From Porphyromonadaceae bacterium UBA7048 (GTDB taxonomy: Bacteria > Bacteroidota > Bacteroidia > Bacteroidales > Muribaculaceae): a stretch of DNA of 50,801 bases. The notes under the pieces were generated by a model that worked only from the letters and a program-made list of their open reading frames with translations, searched no databases and was not told the origin of the DNA. Positions within the stretch are counted from its first letter, which is position 1; each line of letters starts with the position of its first letter. Shown piece after piece: positions 1-8,772 of this stretch. The DNA is taken from assembly GCA_002493945.1 (NCBI GenBank), contig DLAL01000020.1, forward strand, positions 1 to 50,801, read 5' to 3'. The translations under genes and the position numbers were made by a program.

Positions 1-418
1 CAACTTTTTTCAGAACGAGACATATGTTATTCGAAATTTGGAAGAACCATTCACATTTTCGGTTATTCCCGATTTGGGCTGGGAGATTGCTTCAGCCACT
101 CTGAACAATCAGGAAATCACTGATATTCCCGTAGATGGTGTCTATACGACTCCTGATGGTTTTGAAGATTGTGTATTTGCGATAGTCCTTAAGCAATCTG
201 TGGGAACTGATGTACCCTCTATAATTGAGGAGAATATCAATGTAGTGGTTTACGACAATTATATTGAGATAAAAGGCGATTCACAAAAGCATAATTGTCA
301 GATTTTTGATACAAAGGGTACTTGTGTATATCGTGGAACTGATGATTATATACCATTTGAATACAAGGGTTGCTTTATCTTGATTGTAGATAAGAGTACA
401 TTTAAATTCATGAAATAA
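1..418 (+). CDS. C-terminal part of a secreted cell-surface protein
   Basis: The reading frame is open from base 2, so the gene begins outside the window; a TTG at 38 is probably just an internal leucine codon. The last ~60 residues (IEIKGDSQ..IFDTKGTCVYRG, then FILIVDKSTFKFMK) look like the short beta-rich C-terminal tail common on secreted Bacteroidetes proteins, where a DTxGxxVYRG-like turn is followed by an IxIVDxxxFKxxK strand. The preceding part (FSVIPDLGWEIASATLNNQ) resembles the beta-sandwich linker found before such tails. The DNA is clearly more AT-rich than the next gene. A strong terminator follows. The function of the whole protein cannot be told from this fragment. Confidence 0.7.
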   Translation, partial: NFFQNETYVIRNLEEPFTFSVIPDLGWEIASATLNNQEITDIPVDGVYTTPDGFEDCVFAIVLKQSVGTDVPSIIEENINVVVYDNYIEIKGDSQKHNCQIFDTKGTCVYRGTDDYIPFEYKGCFILIVDKSTFKFMK

Positions 419-435
419 TATTATTAATGGTATTG

Positions 436-476
436 GCTTGCTTATGTCTTTATCGGCGTAAGCAAGCTGTTTTTTT
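436..476 (+). terminator. Intrinsic terminator after the edge gene
   Basis: A perfect 9-bp stem (GCTTGCTTA at 436-444 with TAAGCAAGC at 459-467) is followed by a run of seven T. It lies 18 bases after the stop codon of the first gene. Confidence 0.9.
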
Positions 477-504
477 GCCGACTGACGGATTTTGTGTACA
501 TTTG
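474..504 (+). promoter_or_regulatory. Predicted promoter of the GH89 gene
   Basis: TTTG at 474-477 and TACATTTG at 497-504 are 19 bases apart, matching the Bacteroidetes -33/-7 pattern. The -33 element overlaps the T-run of the preceding terminator, so the two transcription units are packed end to end. The predicted leader is about 25-30 bases. Confidence 0.65.
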
Positions 505-531
505 TACCTCATATCCTCTTTCCGGCAATAA

Positions 532-2763
532 ATGTTTACCATGAATCGCATTACCTCTGAATCTATCCGCTCCGTCGCTGCAGCATTGCTGTGCTTCGTC
601 GCCATATTGTCATGCTCCCCGGGCGCCTCGGCTGCATCGCAGACTCCGCCGGGTGTGGCCCGTCTGCTCGACAGAATATTCACTGACAGCGACGCCGCCT
701 CGCATTTCGACTGCAGACTCGTCGAGGCCGACGGACACGAGACATTCACCGTCAGCTGCGACGGCAGCACAGTCACGGTCGAAGGCTCGTCCGTGTCGGC
801 CATCACCTCCGGCATCAACCACTTCCTGCGCCGCCATATGGGCATCACTCTCGGCTGGGGCAACATGAAGGCCGCGCTCGGGCGCGAACTGCCCGTAGTG
901 AGCCGCGAGACCGTCACCGCGACTGTCCCTGTCCGATACTATCTCAATTTCTGCACTCATTCCTACTCCATGGCCTTCTGGGACTGGGACCGCTGGCAGC
1001 AGGAACTCGACTGGATGGCCCTGCGCGGCATCAACGCGCCGCTGATTACCGAAGGCTTCGAGTGCGTCTGGGCCGACCTGCTCGGACGCACGTACGGATA
1101 TGATGCCGTCGGCTCTTTTCTGCCCGGACCGGCACACTTCGCATGGTTCTATATGAACAATCTCACCGGATGCGGCGGTCCGCTCACCGACGGCTGGTAT
1201 GAGTCGCATCTGACGATGGCACGTGACATATTCGCCCGTGCTGCCGAACTCGGCATGACGCCCGTCGTGCCGGGATATTCGGGCATGATACCGTCCGACT
1301 TCCTCAGCCGTGCCGACAGCGCCGCCGTAGCCGCATGGCGTCCTTCCGACATAGCGCCCACGGGCAAGTGGTGCTCCTTCGTCCGTCCGGCGATAGTCAC
1401 CGACGGGCAGAGGCTCGGCGAGATGGCCTCGCAGTACTACCGCTCGGTCGACCGCCTCTTTGGCGACGTCCTGCGCACGCCCTATTTCGCCCTTGACCCC
1501 TTCCATGAAGGCGGAGTAGTCCCCGAAGGCTTCGACTGCAGCAGCGCCGTCGGCACCATGTGGACGGCTCTGACCGACTACCGGCCTGACGCCGTGTGGG
1601 TGGCGCAGCACTGGCAGGACAATCCGCAGACCTTTCTGACCCACACTGTTCCTAACGGGCGGCTTCTTATCCTCGACCTCCACGGCGATTCCAAAGGTTC
1701 GGCCGTGTGCGACGGCAACAGCACCGATGCCGACGGACAGCCACACCGCTGGGTCTATGGCGCGCTGAACAACTTCGGCGGCAACGTCGGACTCTTCGGC
1801 CGCGTTCACCGCATCGCATCCTCACTGTCCGAGGCCCTTGCCGGGGCCCGTGAAAACAACCTCGTCGGAATCGGACTGCTCCCTGAAGGCATCGAGAACA
1901 ATCCCGTCCTTTTCGACATGGTATGCGACTACGCATGGAGCGACGGCGCCGTACCTACTCGAGCCGACACGTGGCTCGAAGGCTACATAGCCGCGCGCTA
2001 CGGACTTGCGCGCGGCTCACAGGACCATGACGTGGCACTGAAAGCATGGCGGACCATCTTCGACGGCATCTATAACTGCGACGACGTGCGTCAGCAGGGC
2101 ACCACCGAGAGCGTCATGATGATGCGTCCGGCGGCCGCTCCGGCCACAGTCAGCGCCTGGGCCTCGTCGTCGTGGTACTGGGACCGCGACGAACTCCGTG
2201 AAGCGGCCCGAATGTTGGCGTCCCTTGCTCCGCGGCTGTCATGGAACGCCAACTTCCGCTATGACCTCGTCGACATCACCCGTCAGTGTCTCGCCGACCG
2301 AGCCTGCGAACTCCTTGCCGCCAGTCCGCGCCCCAAGGATATGCCCGACCGTTTCATGCGCCTTATCGCCCTGCAGGACAGTCTGCTGGCCACACATCCG
2401 GCTTTCCGCCTGTCCACGTGGACAGAGATGGCCCGCAGCCACGGACGCACCGCCGCCGAAAGCGACAGCTACGAGCGCAACGCACGCCTGCTCCTCACCA
2501 CATGGGGCGGTCGCGAAGCCTCCGAGACAGGACAGCTCCACGACTATGCCAACCGCGAGTGGAGCGGCCTCCTGACTGCCTTCTACGCTCCGCGCTGGCG
2601 CCGCTACTTCGACGCTCCGGCCGACACGGTCGACTGGTTCACCGAGTGCGAGCAGCCCTTCGTCGATGGCCGCTCAGTCCCCTACGGCACATTCCGCAAC
2701 ACCCCCTCGGCCGACCCCGTCATCACCGCCTGCCTGGCGCTCGAGCTTTTGGACAGGCTATAG
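532..2763 (+). CDS. Alpha-N-acetylglucosaminidase, family GH89 (NAGLU-like)
   Basis: Predicted exo-enzyme removing terminal alpha-linked GlcNAc from host glycans such as mucin O-glycans or heparan sulfate. The family signature is clear: an N-terminal alpha/beta domain, then YLNFCTHSYSMAFWDWDRW and ELDWMALRGINAPL, the start of the catalytic barrel, and an all-alpha C-terminal domain. The two expected catalytic glutamates are visible: E326 in DPFHEGG and E452 in LLPEGIENN, counted from 532. The N-terminus is a signal sequence ending in AILSCS, so a lipoprotein is possible. Start could be 532 or ATG 541 (MNRITSES), which gives a cleaner signal peptide. It is a single-gene unit with its own promoter. 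Its stop codon abuts that of the convergent gene (CTATAG at 2758-2763). Confidence 0.93.
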   Translation: MFTMNRITSESIRSVAAALLCFVAILSCSPGASAASQTPPGVARLLDRIFTDSDAASHFDCRLVEADGHETFTVSCDGSTVTVEGSSVSAITSGINHFLRRHMGITLGWGNMKAALGRELPVVSRETVTATVPVRYYLNFCTHSYSMAFWDWDRWQQELDWMALRGINAPLITEGFECVWADLLGRTYGYDAVGSFLPGPAHFAWFYMNNLTGCGGPLTDGWYESHLTMARDIFARAAELGMTPVVPGYSGMIPSDFLSRADSAAVAAWRPSDIAPTGKWCSFVRPAIVTDGQRLGEMASQYYRSVDRLFGDVLRTPYFALDPFHEGGVVPEGFDCSSAVGTMWTALTDYRPDAVWVAQHWQDNPQTFLTHTVPNGRLLILDLHGDSKGSAVCDGNSTDADGQPHRWVYGALNNFGGNVGLFGRVHRIASSLSEALAGARENNLVGIGLLPEGIENNPVLFDMVCDYAWSDGAVPTRADTWLEGYIAARYGLARGSQDHDVALKAWRTIFDGIYNCDDVRQQGTTESVMMMRPAAAPATVSAWASSSWYWDRDELREAARMLASLAPRLSWNANFRYDLVDITRQCLADRACELLAASPRPKDMPDRFMRLIALQDSLLATHPAFRLSTWTEMARSHGRTAAESDSYERNARLLLTTWGGREASETGQLHDYANREWSGLLTAFYAPRWRRYFDAPADTVDWFTECEQPFVDGRSVPYGTFRNTPSADPVITACLALELLDRL

Positions 2764-3951
2764 CCGCACCCCGACGCCTACCATCAGGTTCTGCGGGTCC
2801 TTGAAGCTCCCCAGACGGTAGCCGACGTTGAGGTACAGGTGTCGGGTGACGAAGGTCTTCAGGGTCAGCGACTGGTAGAATCGTTTGTCACCTTTGGGGT
2901 TGATGATGTCGTAGCCCATGCCGCAGTTCACGGTGAAGATCGGCATGGTGAGTTCGGCGTGGGCCGAGAGCCCTATGTTCAGCTGTTTGCCGAAGGGCGG
3001 ACGGCGGAATTTCATGTATTCATCCCGTGTGCCGTCGACCCAGTAGGGGCTCAGTCCGCCGCTTTCGTCCCACTGCATGTCGAGCGCCGGGCCGACAGCC
3101 ACCCAGCGGTTGAGGCGGTACATGGGCGCGAACTGCAGGCCGAGGATGCCGAAGCGTCCGGGGCAGAGCGTCGGTTCGGCAGGGTCGCCGACAGTCACGA
3201 CGCGTTTGCGCCACGCGCCGAACACCATGATGTCGTAGAACATCCCGTGGCGGTCGGCCTCGCGCTCCAGCGCTGCGTCGCGCGGCTGTTCGGCCGGTGT
3301 CGGGCTGAGTGCGTAAGATATGCCGACAGTGGCGCCGATGGAGTTCACGCCGGCGTTAGGCCATGATGTGTTTCCGTTCGAATAGTGGTTCGCCCCGATG
3401 CCTACTGACAGGTCTATGCGGTCCGAGAGGGTGTAGTGCAGTTTCAGCCCTATGCCAATATGAGCCGTGACCGAGGTGCTCACGGCGGCATTACGGTCGG
3501 CCTTCTCCGAGTCGAAGTGCTTCCAGCCGAAGGCGGCTCCGAACTGCCATTCATATCCCAGCCACAGATTCGGGCTGATATGAGCTATCGGAGCGCCCTG
3601 ATATACATAGGCCGATACGGGAGTCCCCAGCAGCGACCCTGCGAAGAACGAGTTGACCTCGACGCCGATGCCCTGATATAGTCCGCGGTAGAGCAGCCCT
3701 TCGCGCGAGGTCGGATTGAATCTGAATCCTGCGCGGACGCCTCCAGACAGGGTCGGGCTGATGCGTTTTCCTTCCGGATTGTTTCCCTTCAGAAATTCGT
3801 TGGTGCCCGGCACCCATGCCGGCGACAGCTCGGCGCCTATGTGCCACTGCGGTGCGCTCCGGAAGCCTGACGGAGGGATTGAGTCCGATGCACGGGACTG
3901 AAGTGCGGCCGTCACGGCGAGTGCGATGGCGAGAATCGTTCTATTCTTCAT
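2758..3951 (-). CDS. PagL-like acyloxyacyl hydrolase / lipid A deacylase, outer-membrane barrel
   Basis: A 397-residue protein with signal peptide (MKNRTILAIALAVTAALQSRA). The middle carries GANHYSNGNTSWPNAGVNSI, which matches the catalytic His-x-Ser region of PagL-type lipid A 3-O-deacylases (H189, S191). Alternating polar/aromatic strands fit an outer-membrane beta-barrel. It is about twice the length of classical PagL, with a second beta-rich half (FGILGLQFAPMYRL...). The start chosen is ATG 3951, which overlaps the end of the upstream lipoprotein gene by 11 bases; an upstream in-frame start would lie deep inside that gene. The two are probably translated together. Likely role: trimming lipid A acyl chains in the outer membrane. 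Family assignment is good; substrate is inferred. Confidence 0.75.
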   Translation of the reverse strand: MKNRTILAIALAVTAALQSRASDSIPPSGFRSAPQWHIGAELSPAWVPGTNEFLKGNNPEGKRISPTLSGGVRAGFRFNPTSREGLLYRGLYQGIGVEVNSFFAGSLLGTPVSAYVYQGAPIAHISPNLWLGYEWQFGAAFGWKHFDSEKADRNAAVSTSVTAHIGIGLKLHYTLSDRIDLSVGIGANHYSNGNTSWPNAGVNSIGATVGISYALSPTPAEQPRDAALEREADRHGMFYDIMVFGAWRKRVVTVGDPAEPTLCPGRFGILGLQFAPMYRLNRWVAVGPALDMQWDESGGLSPYWVDGTRDEYMKFRRPPFGKQLNIGLSAHAELTMPIFTVNCGMGYDIINPKGDKRFYQSLTLKTFVTRHLYLNVGYRLGSFKDPQNLMVGVGVRL

Positions 3952-4885
3952 AGCTGACAGTGTAATCATAACTTGTTGGATAAACGGCCGTGCACTCGAA
4001 CCGCACATCCGACGTGTAGTTCTCTGTCACGGTGTTGTAGAAGTCCAGTCGTCCCTGCTGCGAAGCGCGGGTATAGTGAAGAGTCCATGTGACCCTGGCC
4101 TTGACTCCGGCAGGCACTTCGACGAAGAATTTCTCATTCATATATTCTTCGGGCGCGAACGTGCGGAGGTCGCCGAGGCATATGTCCGTGAAATCCTGCA
4201 GTTGCCATTCATAGCCCGAGTTGACGAGCGCCGGTACGTAGACGAGCATCGGCATGTCGACGATCAGCTTGCGCGCCCACTGTTCGGCAGGCATCGCCAC
4301 GTCGCTGCATTGCGATGACCGGTAGGGCATTATTACCATACGCTGCGGTATCGGACCGCGGTTGGTGAAACTCTCGGTGTACGTCCGTTCGGCCACATTC
4401 TCTTCCAGCTCTATTTCGCCGTCGTAAATGCAGAAGCCGAGCTGCAGCGGTTCGCCCTGTGTGATGGTGAGATGGATGAGTTTCGTCACGCCTGAGTCAT
4501 ATTCCAGACGGAGAGTGACGTTGTCGGCCCACGCGGCGTTGTAGTTGCTTGTGACGTAGAGCATCTCTCCGTGTAGCCCTATGGAGTAGAATGTCACGGG
4601 ATTCTCGAAGACTATGCTGCCCAGGTCGGCTGCCGGGCACGAGGCGTCGGTCGTACCGCCGTCAGCGTCATAGTAGTGCACGTAGGGCTGCACGCTCTCG
4701 CTGTAATCGATATACACCCTGAGCAGGCCGTCGCGCACAATGGGCGCTGACCACTGTCCGCCGTCGCCTTCGACGGTTATGTCGGTGAAGTCAGGAAGCT
4801 CGTTTCTGTCGGTGAATATGTCGTTATTGCATGCCGCCGTCGCGAGCGCCGCGGCACAGAGAAGTATCGGGATATGTTTTTTCAT
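3941..4885 (-). CDS. Lipoprotein of unknown function, coupled to the PagL-like gene
   Basis: A 314-residue predicted lipoprotein: signal peptide MKKHIPILLCAAALATAAC with lipobox TAAC. After the cysteine comes an acidic/asparagine-rich stretch (NNDIFTDRNELPD), as in surface-exposed Bacteroidetes lipoproteins. The rest is beta-rich with no motif I recognise. It starts at 4885, preceded by GAGGAGGA about ten bases upstream. It overlaps the next gene by 11 bases (ATGAAGAATAG), so the two proteins probably act together at the outer membrane. A partner or chaperone role for the barrel is only a guess. Confidence 0.8.
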   Translation of the reverse strand: MKKHIPILLCAAALATAACNNDIFTDRNELPDFTDITVEGDGGQWSAPIVRDGLLRVYIDYSESVQPYVHYYDADGGTTDASCPAADLGSIVFENPVTFYSIGLHGEMLYVTSNYNAAWADNVTLRLEYDSGVTKLIHLTITQGEPLQLGFCIYDGEIELEENVAERTYTESFTNRGPIPQRMVIMPYRSSQCSDVAMPAEQWARKLIVDMPMLVYVPALVNSGYEWQLQDFTDICLGDLRTFAPEEYMNEKFFVEVPAGVKARVTWTLHYTRASQQGRLDFYNTVTENYTSDVRFECTAVYPTSYDYTVSYEE

Positions 4886-4919
4886 TTATTGTCATCCTCC
4901 TCAGGGACGGGAGGGAGTG

Positions 4920-4950
4920 CAATATTAGCGAAAATATCTGAATAAATCAA
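4920..4950 (-). promoter_or_regulatory. Predicted promoter of the lipoprotein/PagL-like pair
   Basis: Read on the minus strand, TTG (4950-4948) lies 20 bases upstream of TAATATTG (4927-4920), one mismatch from TAnnTTTG. It is divergent from the threonine ammonia-lyase promoter. Confidence 0.5.
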
Positions 4951-4977
4951 CAAGCTCACATTCTGCACCCGAAAAAT

Positions 4978-5008
4978 TTTGTGTTTTGCCTTAAAACCGA
5001 TACCTTTG
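4978..5008 (+). promoter_or_regulatory. Predicted promoter of the ilvA operon
   Basis: TTTG at 4978-4981 and a perfect TACCTTTG at 5001-5008, 19 bases apart. The start codon at 5031 follows a short AT-rich leader. Confidence 0.7.
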
Positions 5009-5030
5009 CAAAGCAAAAAATTTTATAGCA

Positions 5031-6227
5031 ATGCTTGAAATAAGTGAAATATTCAACGCGGCGGCCGTTCTCAAGGGAGTGGCCCGCAAAACCGCTATAA
5101 TTCCGGCTCCGAAGCTCAATCCCGAGGCCGAGATTTTTCTGAAAACCGAGAATCTTCAGCTCACCGGCTCCTTCAAACTCCGCGGTGCCTACTACAAGAT
5201 CTCCCAGCTTACCGATGAGGAGAAGGCCCGTGGTGTCATCGCCTGTTCGGCCGGCAATCACGCTCAGGGCGTTGCGCTCGGTGCCACCCATAACGGCATC
5301 AAGTCGCTCATCTGTCTCCCTGCCGGAGCGCCGCTCAGCAAGATTGAGGCCACGCGCAACTACGGCGCTGAAGTGTGCCTCGTCCCCGGTGTCTACGACG
5401 ACGCCTACGCCCATGCCATGGAGCTCCAGCAGAAGCACGGCTACTGCTTCGTCCACCCCTTCGATGACCCGAAGGTCATAGCAGGGCAGGGCACAATCGG
5501 CCTTGAGATACTCGAGCAGATGCCCGACGTCGAGGCTGTCATAGTGCCTATCGGCGGCGGCGGTCTGATATCCGGTGTGGCATATGCCATCAAGACCCTC
5601 CGCCCCGACGTCAAGGTCTACGGCGTGCAGTCAAGCGGCGCACCCTCTATGGCCGAGTCGCTCAAGGAAGGCAAGCTCTGCCACCTCAACGACGTGTCGA
5701 CCATCGCCGACGGCATCGCCGTCAAGGAGCCGGGCATCAACACCTTCGAGATGTGCAACAAGTACGTCGACGAGGTTGTCACCGTCACCGACGACGAAAT
5801 CGCCGCTGCCATCCTCGCCCTCATCGAGCAGCAGAAGCTCGTGGCCGAAGGCGCCGGCGCCGTAGCTGTGGCCGCAGCCATGTTCAACCGCCTGCCCGTC
5901 AAGGGCAAAAAGACCGTCTGCCTCGTCTCGGGCGGCAACATCGACGTCAACACCCTCAGCCGCGTCATCACGCGCGGTATGGCCAAGAGCGGACGCAACT
6001 TCACCTTCACCGTCGACCTCGCCGACAAGCCCGGACAGCTTTCGGGCGTCTGCAGTGCCGTCGGCGAACGCGGAGGCAACATCATCTCCGTCTCACACGA
6101 CCGTATCAACACAAGCACCGCCATCAACGGCTGCATCATCCGTCTTGAAGTCGAGACTCGCGACGCCGGACACATCGATGACATCCGCCAGACACTTCTC
6201 GGACTTGGCTACAAGGTCCTTAACTGA
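5031..6227 (+). CDS. ilvA: Threonine ammonia-lyase with ACT domain
   Basis: PLP enzyme converting threonine to 2-oxobutanoate and ammonia, the first step toward isoleucine. The 398 residues form the short IlvA type: a fold-type II PLP domain (about 1-320) and a single C-terminal ACT domain (about 325-398, starting FTFTVDLADKPGQLSG). Visible motifs are the PLP lysine K49 in TGSFKLRGA, the substrate loop SAGNHAQG and the PLP-phosphate loop GGGGLISG. The ACT domain suggests allosteric control, probably by a branched-chain amino acid. It is first in a closely packed plus-strand run; the next gene starts 18 bases after its stop. A catabolic role for the short form cannot be ruled out. Confidence 0.93.
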   Translation: MLEISEIFNAAAVLKGVARKTAIIPAPKLNPEAEIFLKTENLQLTGSFKLRGAYYKISQLTDEEKARGVIACSAGNHAQGVALGATHNGIKSLICLPAGAPLSKIEATRNYGAEVCLVPGVYDDAYAHAMELQQKHGYCFVHPFDDPKVIAGQGTIGLEILEQMPDVEAVIVPIGGGGLISGVAYAIKTLRPDVKVYGVQSSGAPSMAESLKEGKLCHLNDVSTIADGIAVKEPGINTFEMCNKYVDEVVTVTDDEIAAAILALIEQQKLVAEGAGAVAVAAAMFNRLPVKGKKTVCLVSGGNIDVNTLSRVITRGMAKSGRNFTFTVDLADKPGQLSGVCSAVGERGGNIISVSHDRINTSTAINGCIIRLEVETRDAGHIDDIRQTLLGLGYKVLN

Positions 6228-6245
6228 TAAACCATCCCCGACATA

Positions 6246-7451
6246 ATGAATAAACTCATCATAGCCGGCCTCGCGGTAGCCGCGGCCCTGCAGGCATCGG
6301 CGGCCGAACCTGCCGACAGCCTTCAGGCCGATACCGCCTTCGTCTTCACCGACATCGTCTCCATCCCCACCACTTCCGTCAAGGACCAGAATAAGTCCGG
6401 TACGTGCTGGTGCTTCGCCGGTACATCATACTTCGAGGACGAAATCGTGCGTATGGGCGGCGATTCCCTCGACATTTCCGAGATGTACACCGTCCGCAAG
6501 TGCTACGAGGACAAGGCCGACCGCTTCGTCCGTCTGTACGGACAGACCAACTTCGCCCCCGGCGGCTCGCTCATGGATGTCCCCTACGTGTGGAAGCGCT
6601 ACGGCGCTGTCCCCGAGGAAGTCTACACCGGCCTCCAGTACGGCGAGAAGAAGCACGTCCACGGAGAGCTCGACGCCGCTGTCACGGCATATCTCAAGGC
6701 CATCGTCTCCAAGCCCGACAAAAAGCTCTCCACCGCATGGCGCAAGGGTCTCAAGGGCATCCTTGACGCATACTTCGGCGAAGTACCCGAGACATTCACA
6801 TACAAGGGCAAGACCTACACGCCCCGCTCCTTCGCCGACGCCCAGCCCATAAAGGTCGACGACTACGTGCCTCTGACATCATTCACCCACCATCCCTACT
6901 ACGAGACTTTCGCCGTCGAAGTCCCCGACAACTGGCTCTGCGCGCAGTACTACAACGTGCCCCTCGACGAGTTCAAGGCCATCGTGGACTACTCGCTCGA
7001 AAAAGGCTACCCCGTGGTGTGGGCCGCTGACGTGAGCGAAGGCGGATTCAAGTGGAACGACGGTGTGGCCCTCATGCCCAAAGGCAAGGAGGAAGGCGAC
7101 ATGACCGGCACCGAGCTCTCGCGCTGGGTCAAACTCTCCGACAAGGAGCGCAACAACGACAAGTACGAATTCAAGGCTCCCGTCGAGGAGATTACCGTCA
7201 CTCCCGAACTCCGCCAGGAGATGTACGACAGTCAGGAGACCACCGACGACCACGGCATGGAGCTCGTAGGCATCGCCACCGACCAGAAAGGCAACCGCTA
7301 CTACAAGGTCAAGAACTCCTGGGACTCCAATCAGAAGTATGATGGTTTCTTCTATGTGTCCGAGCCCTACTTCCTGGCCAAGACCGTCGACATCCTCGTT
7401 CACCGTGACGCCATCCCCAAGGACACGGCCAAAAAACTGCGTCTTAAATGA
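6246..7451 (+). CDS. Secreted C1B cysteine peptidase (bleomycin hydrolase/PepC-like)
   Basis: A 401-residue papain-fold peptidase of the aminopeptidase C type with a signal peptide (MNKLIIAGLAVAAALQASA), so it works outside the cytoplasm, unlike classical PepC. The catalytic triad is in place: C54 in DQNKSGTCWCFAG, H336 in DDHGMELVG and N357 in KNSWDSN. It probably trims peptides in the periplasm. Its stop overlaps the next start by four bases (ATGA at 7448-7451), so the SPOR lipoprotein is translationally coupled to it. Substrate unknown. Confidence 0.88.
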   Translation: MNKLIIAGLAVAAALQASAAEPADSLQADTAFVFTDIVSIPTTSVKDQNKSGTCWCFAGTSYFEDEIVRMGGDSLDISEMYTVRKCYEDKADRFVRLYGQTNFAPGGSLMDVPYVWKRYGAVPEEVYTGLQYGEKKHVHGELDAAVTAYLKAIVSKPDKKLSTAWRKGLKGILDAYFGEVPETFTYKGKTYTPRSFADAQPIKVDDYVPLTSFTHHPYYETFAVEVPDNWLCAQYYNVPLDEFKAIVDYSLEKGYPVVWAADVSEGGFKWNDGVALMPKGKEEGDMTGTELSRWVKLSDKERNNDKYEFKAPVEEITVTPELRQEMYDSQETTDDHGMELVGIATDQKGNRYYKVKNSWDSNQKYDGFFYVSEPYFLAKTVDILVHRDAIPKDTAKKLRLK

Positions 7452-7981
7452 AATATTCCGCTTATATCATCCTGACAGCTACGGCACTCGCAGCAGTGCC
7501 CTTGCTGTCGGGCTGTCACACCTCCGAGGAGAACTATCGCGCGGCCTACGAGAAGACCGTCGCCGCCCGTGCCGAGTCTGACTCCCTTGAGCAGACCATC
7601 TACGGTGCCGGGCGGCGTCTCGTCACGGCTCAGGTTGAGACGCCCGACGGCCCTGTCGAGGTGCTCCGCCAGCTTGTGCGCGTCACCGACGGTGGCGGAG
7701 GCATCAACGAGAATCTCCATCAGTATAACGTCGTGGTGGGGCAGTTCAAGCAGCTCTTCAATGCCAAGTCGCTCCGTGAGCGCCTTGTCGACATGGGCTA
7801 CCCCGGAGCCTTCGTTGTCGAGACCGGCGAGCCGTTCTACTTCATCGTCCTCAATTCGTTCGATGATGTCGCCGAAGCCTCGCGTGCGCTCGAAGCCTTC
7901 CGCGCTTCCGGAAAGATAGTCATGAAGGAGCCGTGTCCCTTCATTCTCGACGCATCGCGCCGCCGCCGTCCGCGCAGCTGA
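7448..7981 (+). CDS. SPOR-domain lipoprotein
   Basis: A 177-residue predicted lipoprotein: signal peptide ending PLLSGC with lipobox LSGC at position 23. A short alpha-helical linker follows, then a SPOR domain (about residues 93-165: YNVVVGQFKQLFNAKSLRER ... YFIVLNSFDDVAEASRALEA). SPOR domains bind denuded glycan strands of peptidoglycan, often at division sites, so this protein probably sits at the cell wall. It is coupled by ATGA overlap to the C1B peptidase. The pairing of a peptidase with a wall-binding lipoprotein suggests cell-envelope work, but this is inference. Confidence 0.85.
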   Translation: MKYSAYIILTATALAAVPLLSGCHTSEENYRAAYEKTVAARAESDSLEQTIYGAGRRLVTAQVETPDGPVEVLRQLVRVTDGGGGINENLHQYNVVVGQFKQLFNAKSLRERLVDMGYPGAFVVETGEPFYFIVLNSFDDVAEASRALEAFRASGKIVMKEPCPFILDASRRRRPRS

Positions 7982-8012
7982 CAGTTTACTTACTCTTAAT
8001 CCACTGATTTAT

Positions 8013-8756
8013 ATGTTCAATTTTTTCAGCCGACGCCCTAAAGAACCGGCACAGCTGTGCTTCTCCACCGACATCCACTGTCATGTGGTGCCCGGAGTGG
8101 ACGACGGTTCGCCCGACGCCGCCACATCGGCCGAAATCATCGCAGGCATGCGTGACCTCGGCATACAGCGAATCATAGCGTCGCCTCACGTCACTCAGGT
8201 CACTTTCGAGAATTCTTCCGCCACAATCGAGCCGGCCATGCAGGAGCTGAAAGCCGAGCTCGACGCCCGCGGCATCGACGTGCCCGTCTCGCACTCGGCT
8301 GAATACCGCATAGACGACCTCTTACTCAGCCGTCTCGAAGCCGATGACCTCATGCTCCTGCCCAACGGCCATATCCTCATCGAGAACGCTTTCATGCAGG
8401 AACCCTGGAATCTCGACAACCTCGTATTCGAACTTCAGGTCAAGGGACTCCAGCCCATTCTGGCGCATCCCGAGCGCTATGCCTATTACTACAACAACCG
8501 CAAGCGCTACGAAGAGCTCCATGCCGCAGGCCTCGCCTTCCAGATCAACCTCCTGAGCCTCGCCGAAGCATACGGCAAGGCCGAACGCAACATAGCCCTG
8601 CATCTCATCAAGAACGGACTCGTCGACTTCATCGGCACCGACATCCACCGACGTTCGCACGTCGAGAGCATCCGCACCTACCTCACCACTAAGGAGGCTC
8701 ATGAGGATATGGACGCCCTCCGAGGCCGTGTGCGCAACGACACCGCTTTCACATAA
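8013..8756 (+). CDS. CpsB/YwqE-type PHP-domain protein-tyrosine phosphatase
   Basis: A 247-residue PHP-fold metal-dependent phosphatase like CpsB/YwqE, which dephosphorylate tyrosine kinases controlling capsule or exopolysaccharide synthesis. Metal-binding motifs are visible: DIHCHVVPGVDDGSPD near the N-terminus (H22, H24), SPHVTQ, and late motifs ILAHPERY and FIGTDIHRR. There is no signal peptide, so it is cytoplasmic. It starts 31 bases after the SPOR gene and is followed directly by a sensor kinase. No tyrosine kinase or capsule genes lie in the window, so its partner is elsewhere. Confidence 0.88.
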   Translation: MFNFFSRRPKEPAQLCFSTDIHCHVVPGVDDGSPDAATSAEIIAGMRDLGIQRIIASPHVTQVTFENSSATIEPAMQELKAELDARGIDVPVSHSAEYRIDDLLLSRLEADDLMLLPNGHILIENAFMQEPWNLDNLVFELQVKGLQPILAHPERYAYYYNNRKRYEELHAAGLAFQINLLSLAEAYGKAERNIALHLIKNGLVDFIGTDIHRRSHVESIRTYLTTKEAHEDMDALRGRVRNDTAFT

Positions 8757-8772
8757 CCGACACTTCCCGACC

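Noticed and set aside
610..1809. Long open frame opposite the GH89 gene
   Set aside because: It is the complement of a GC-rich, strongly supported gene; its translation is rich in Gly, Arg, Ala and Val, with no domain or start context.
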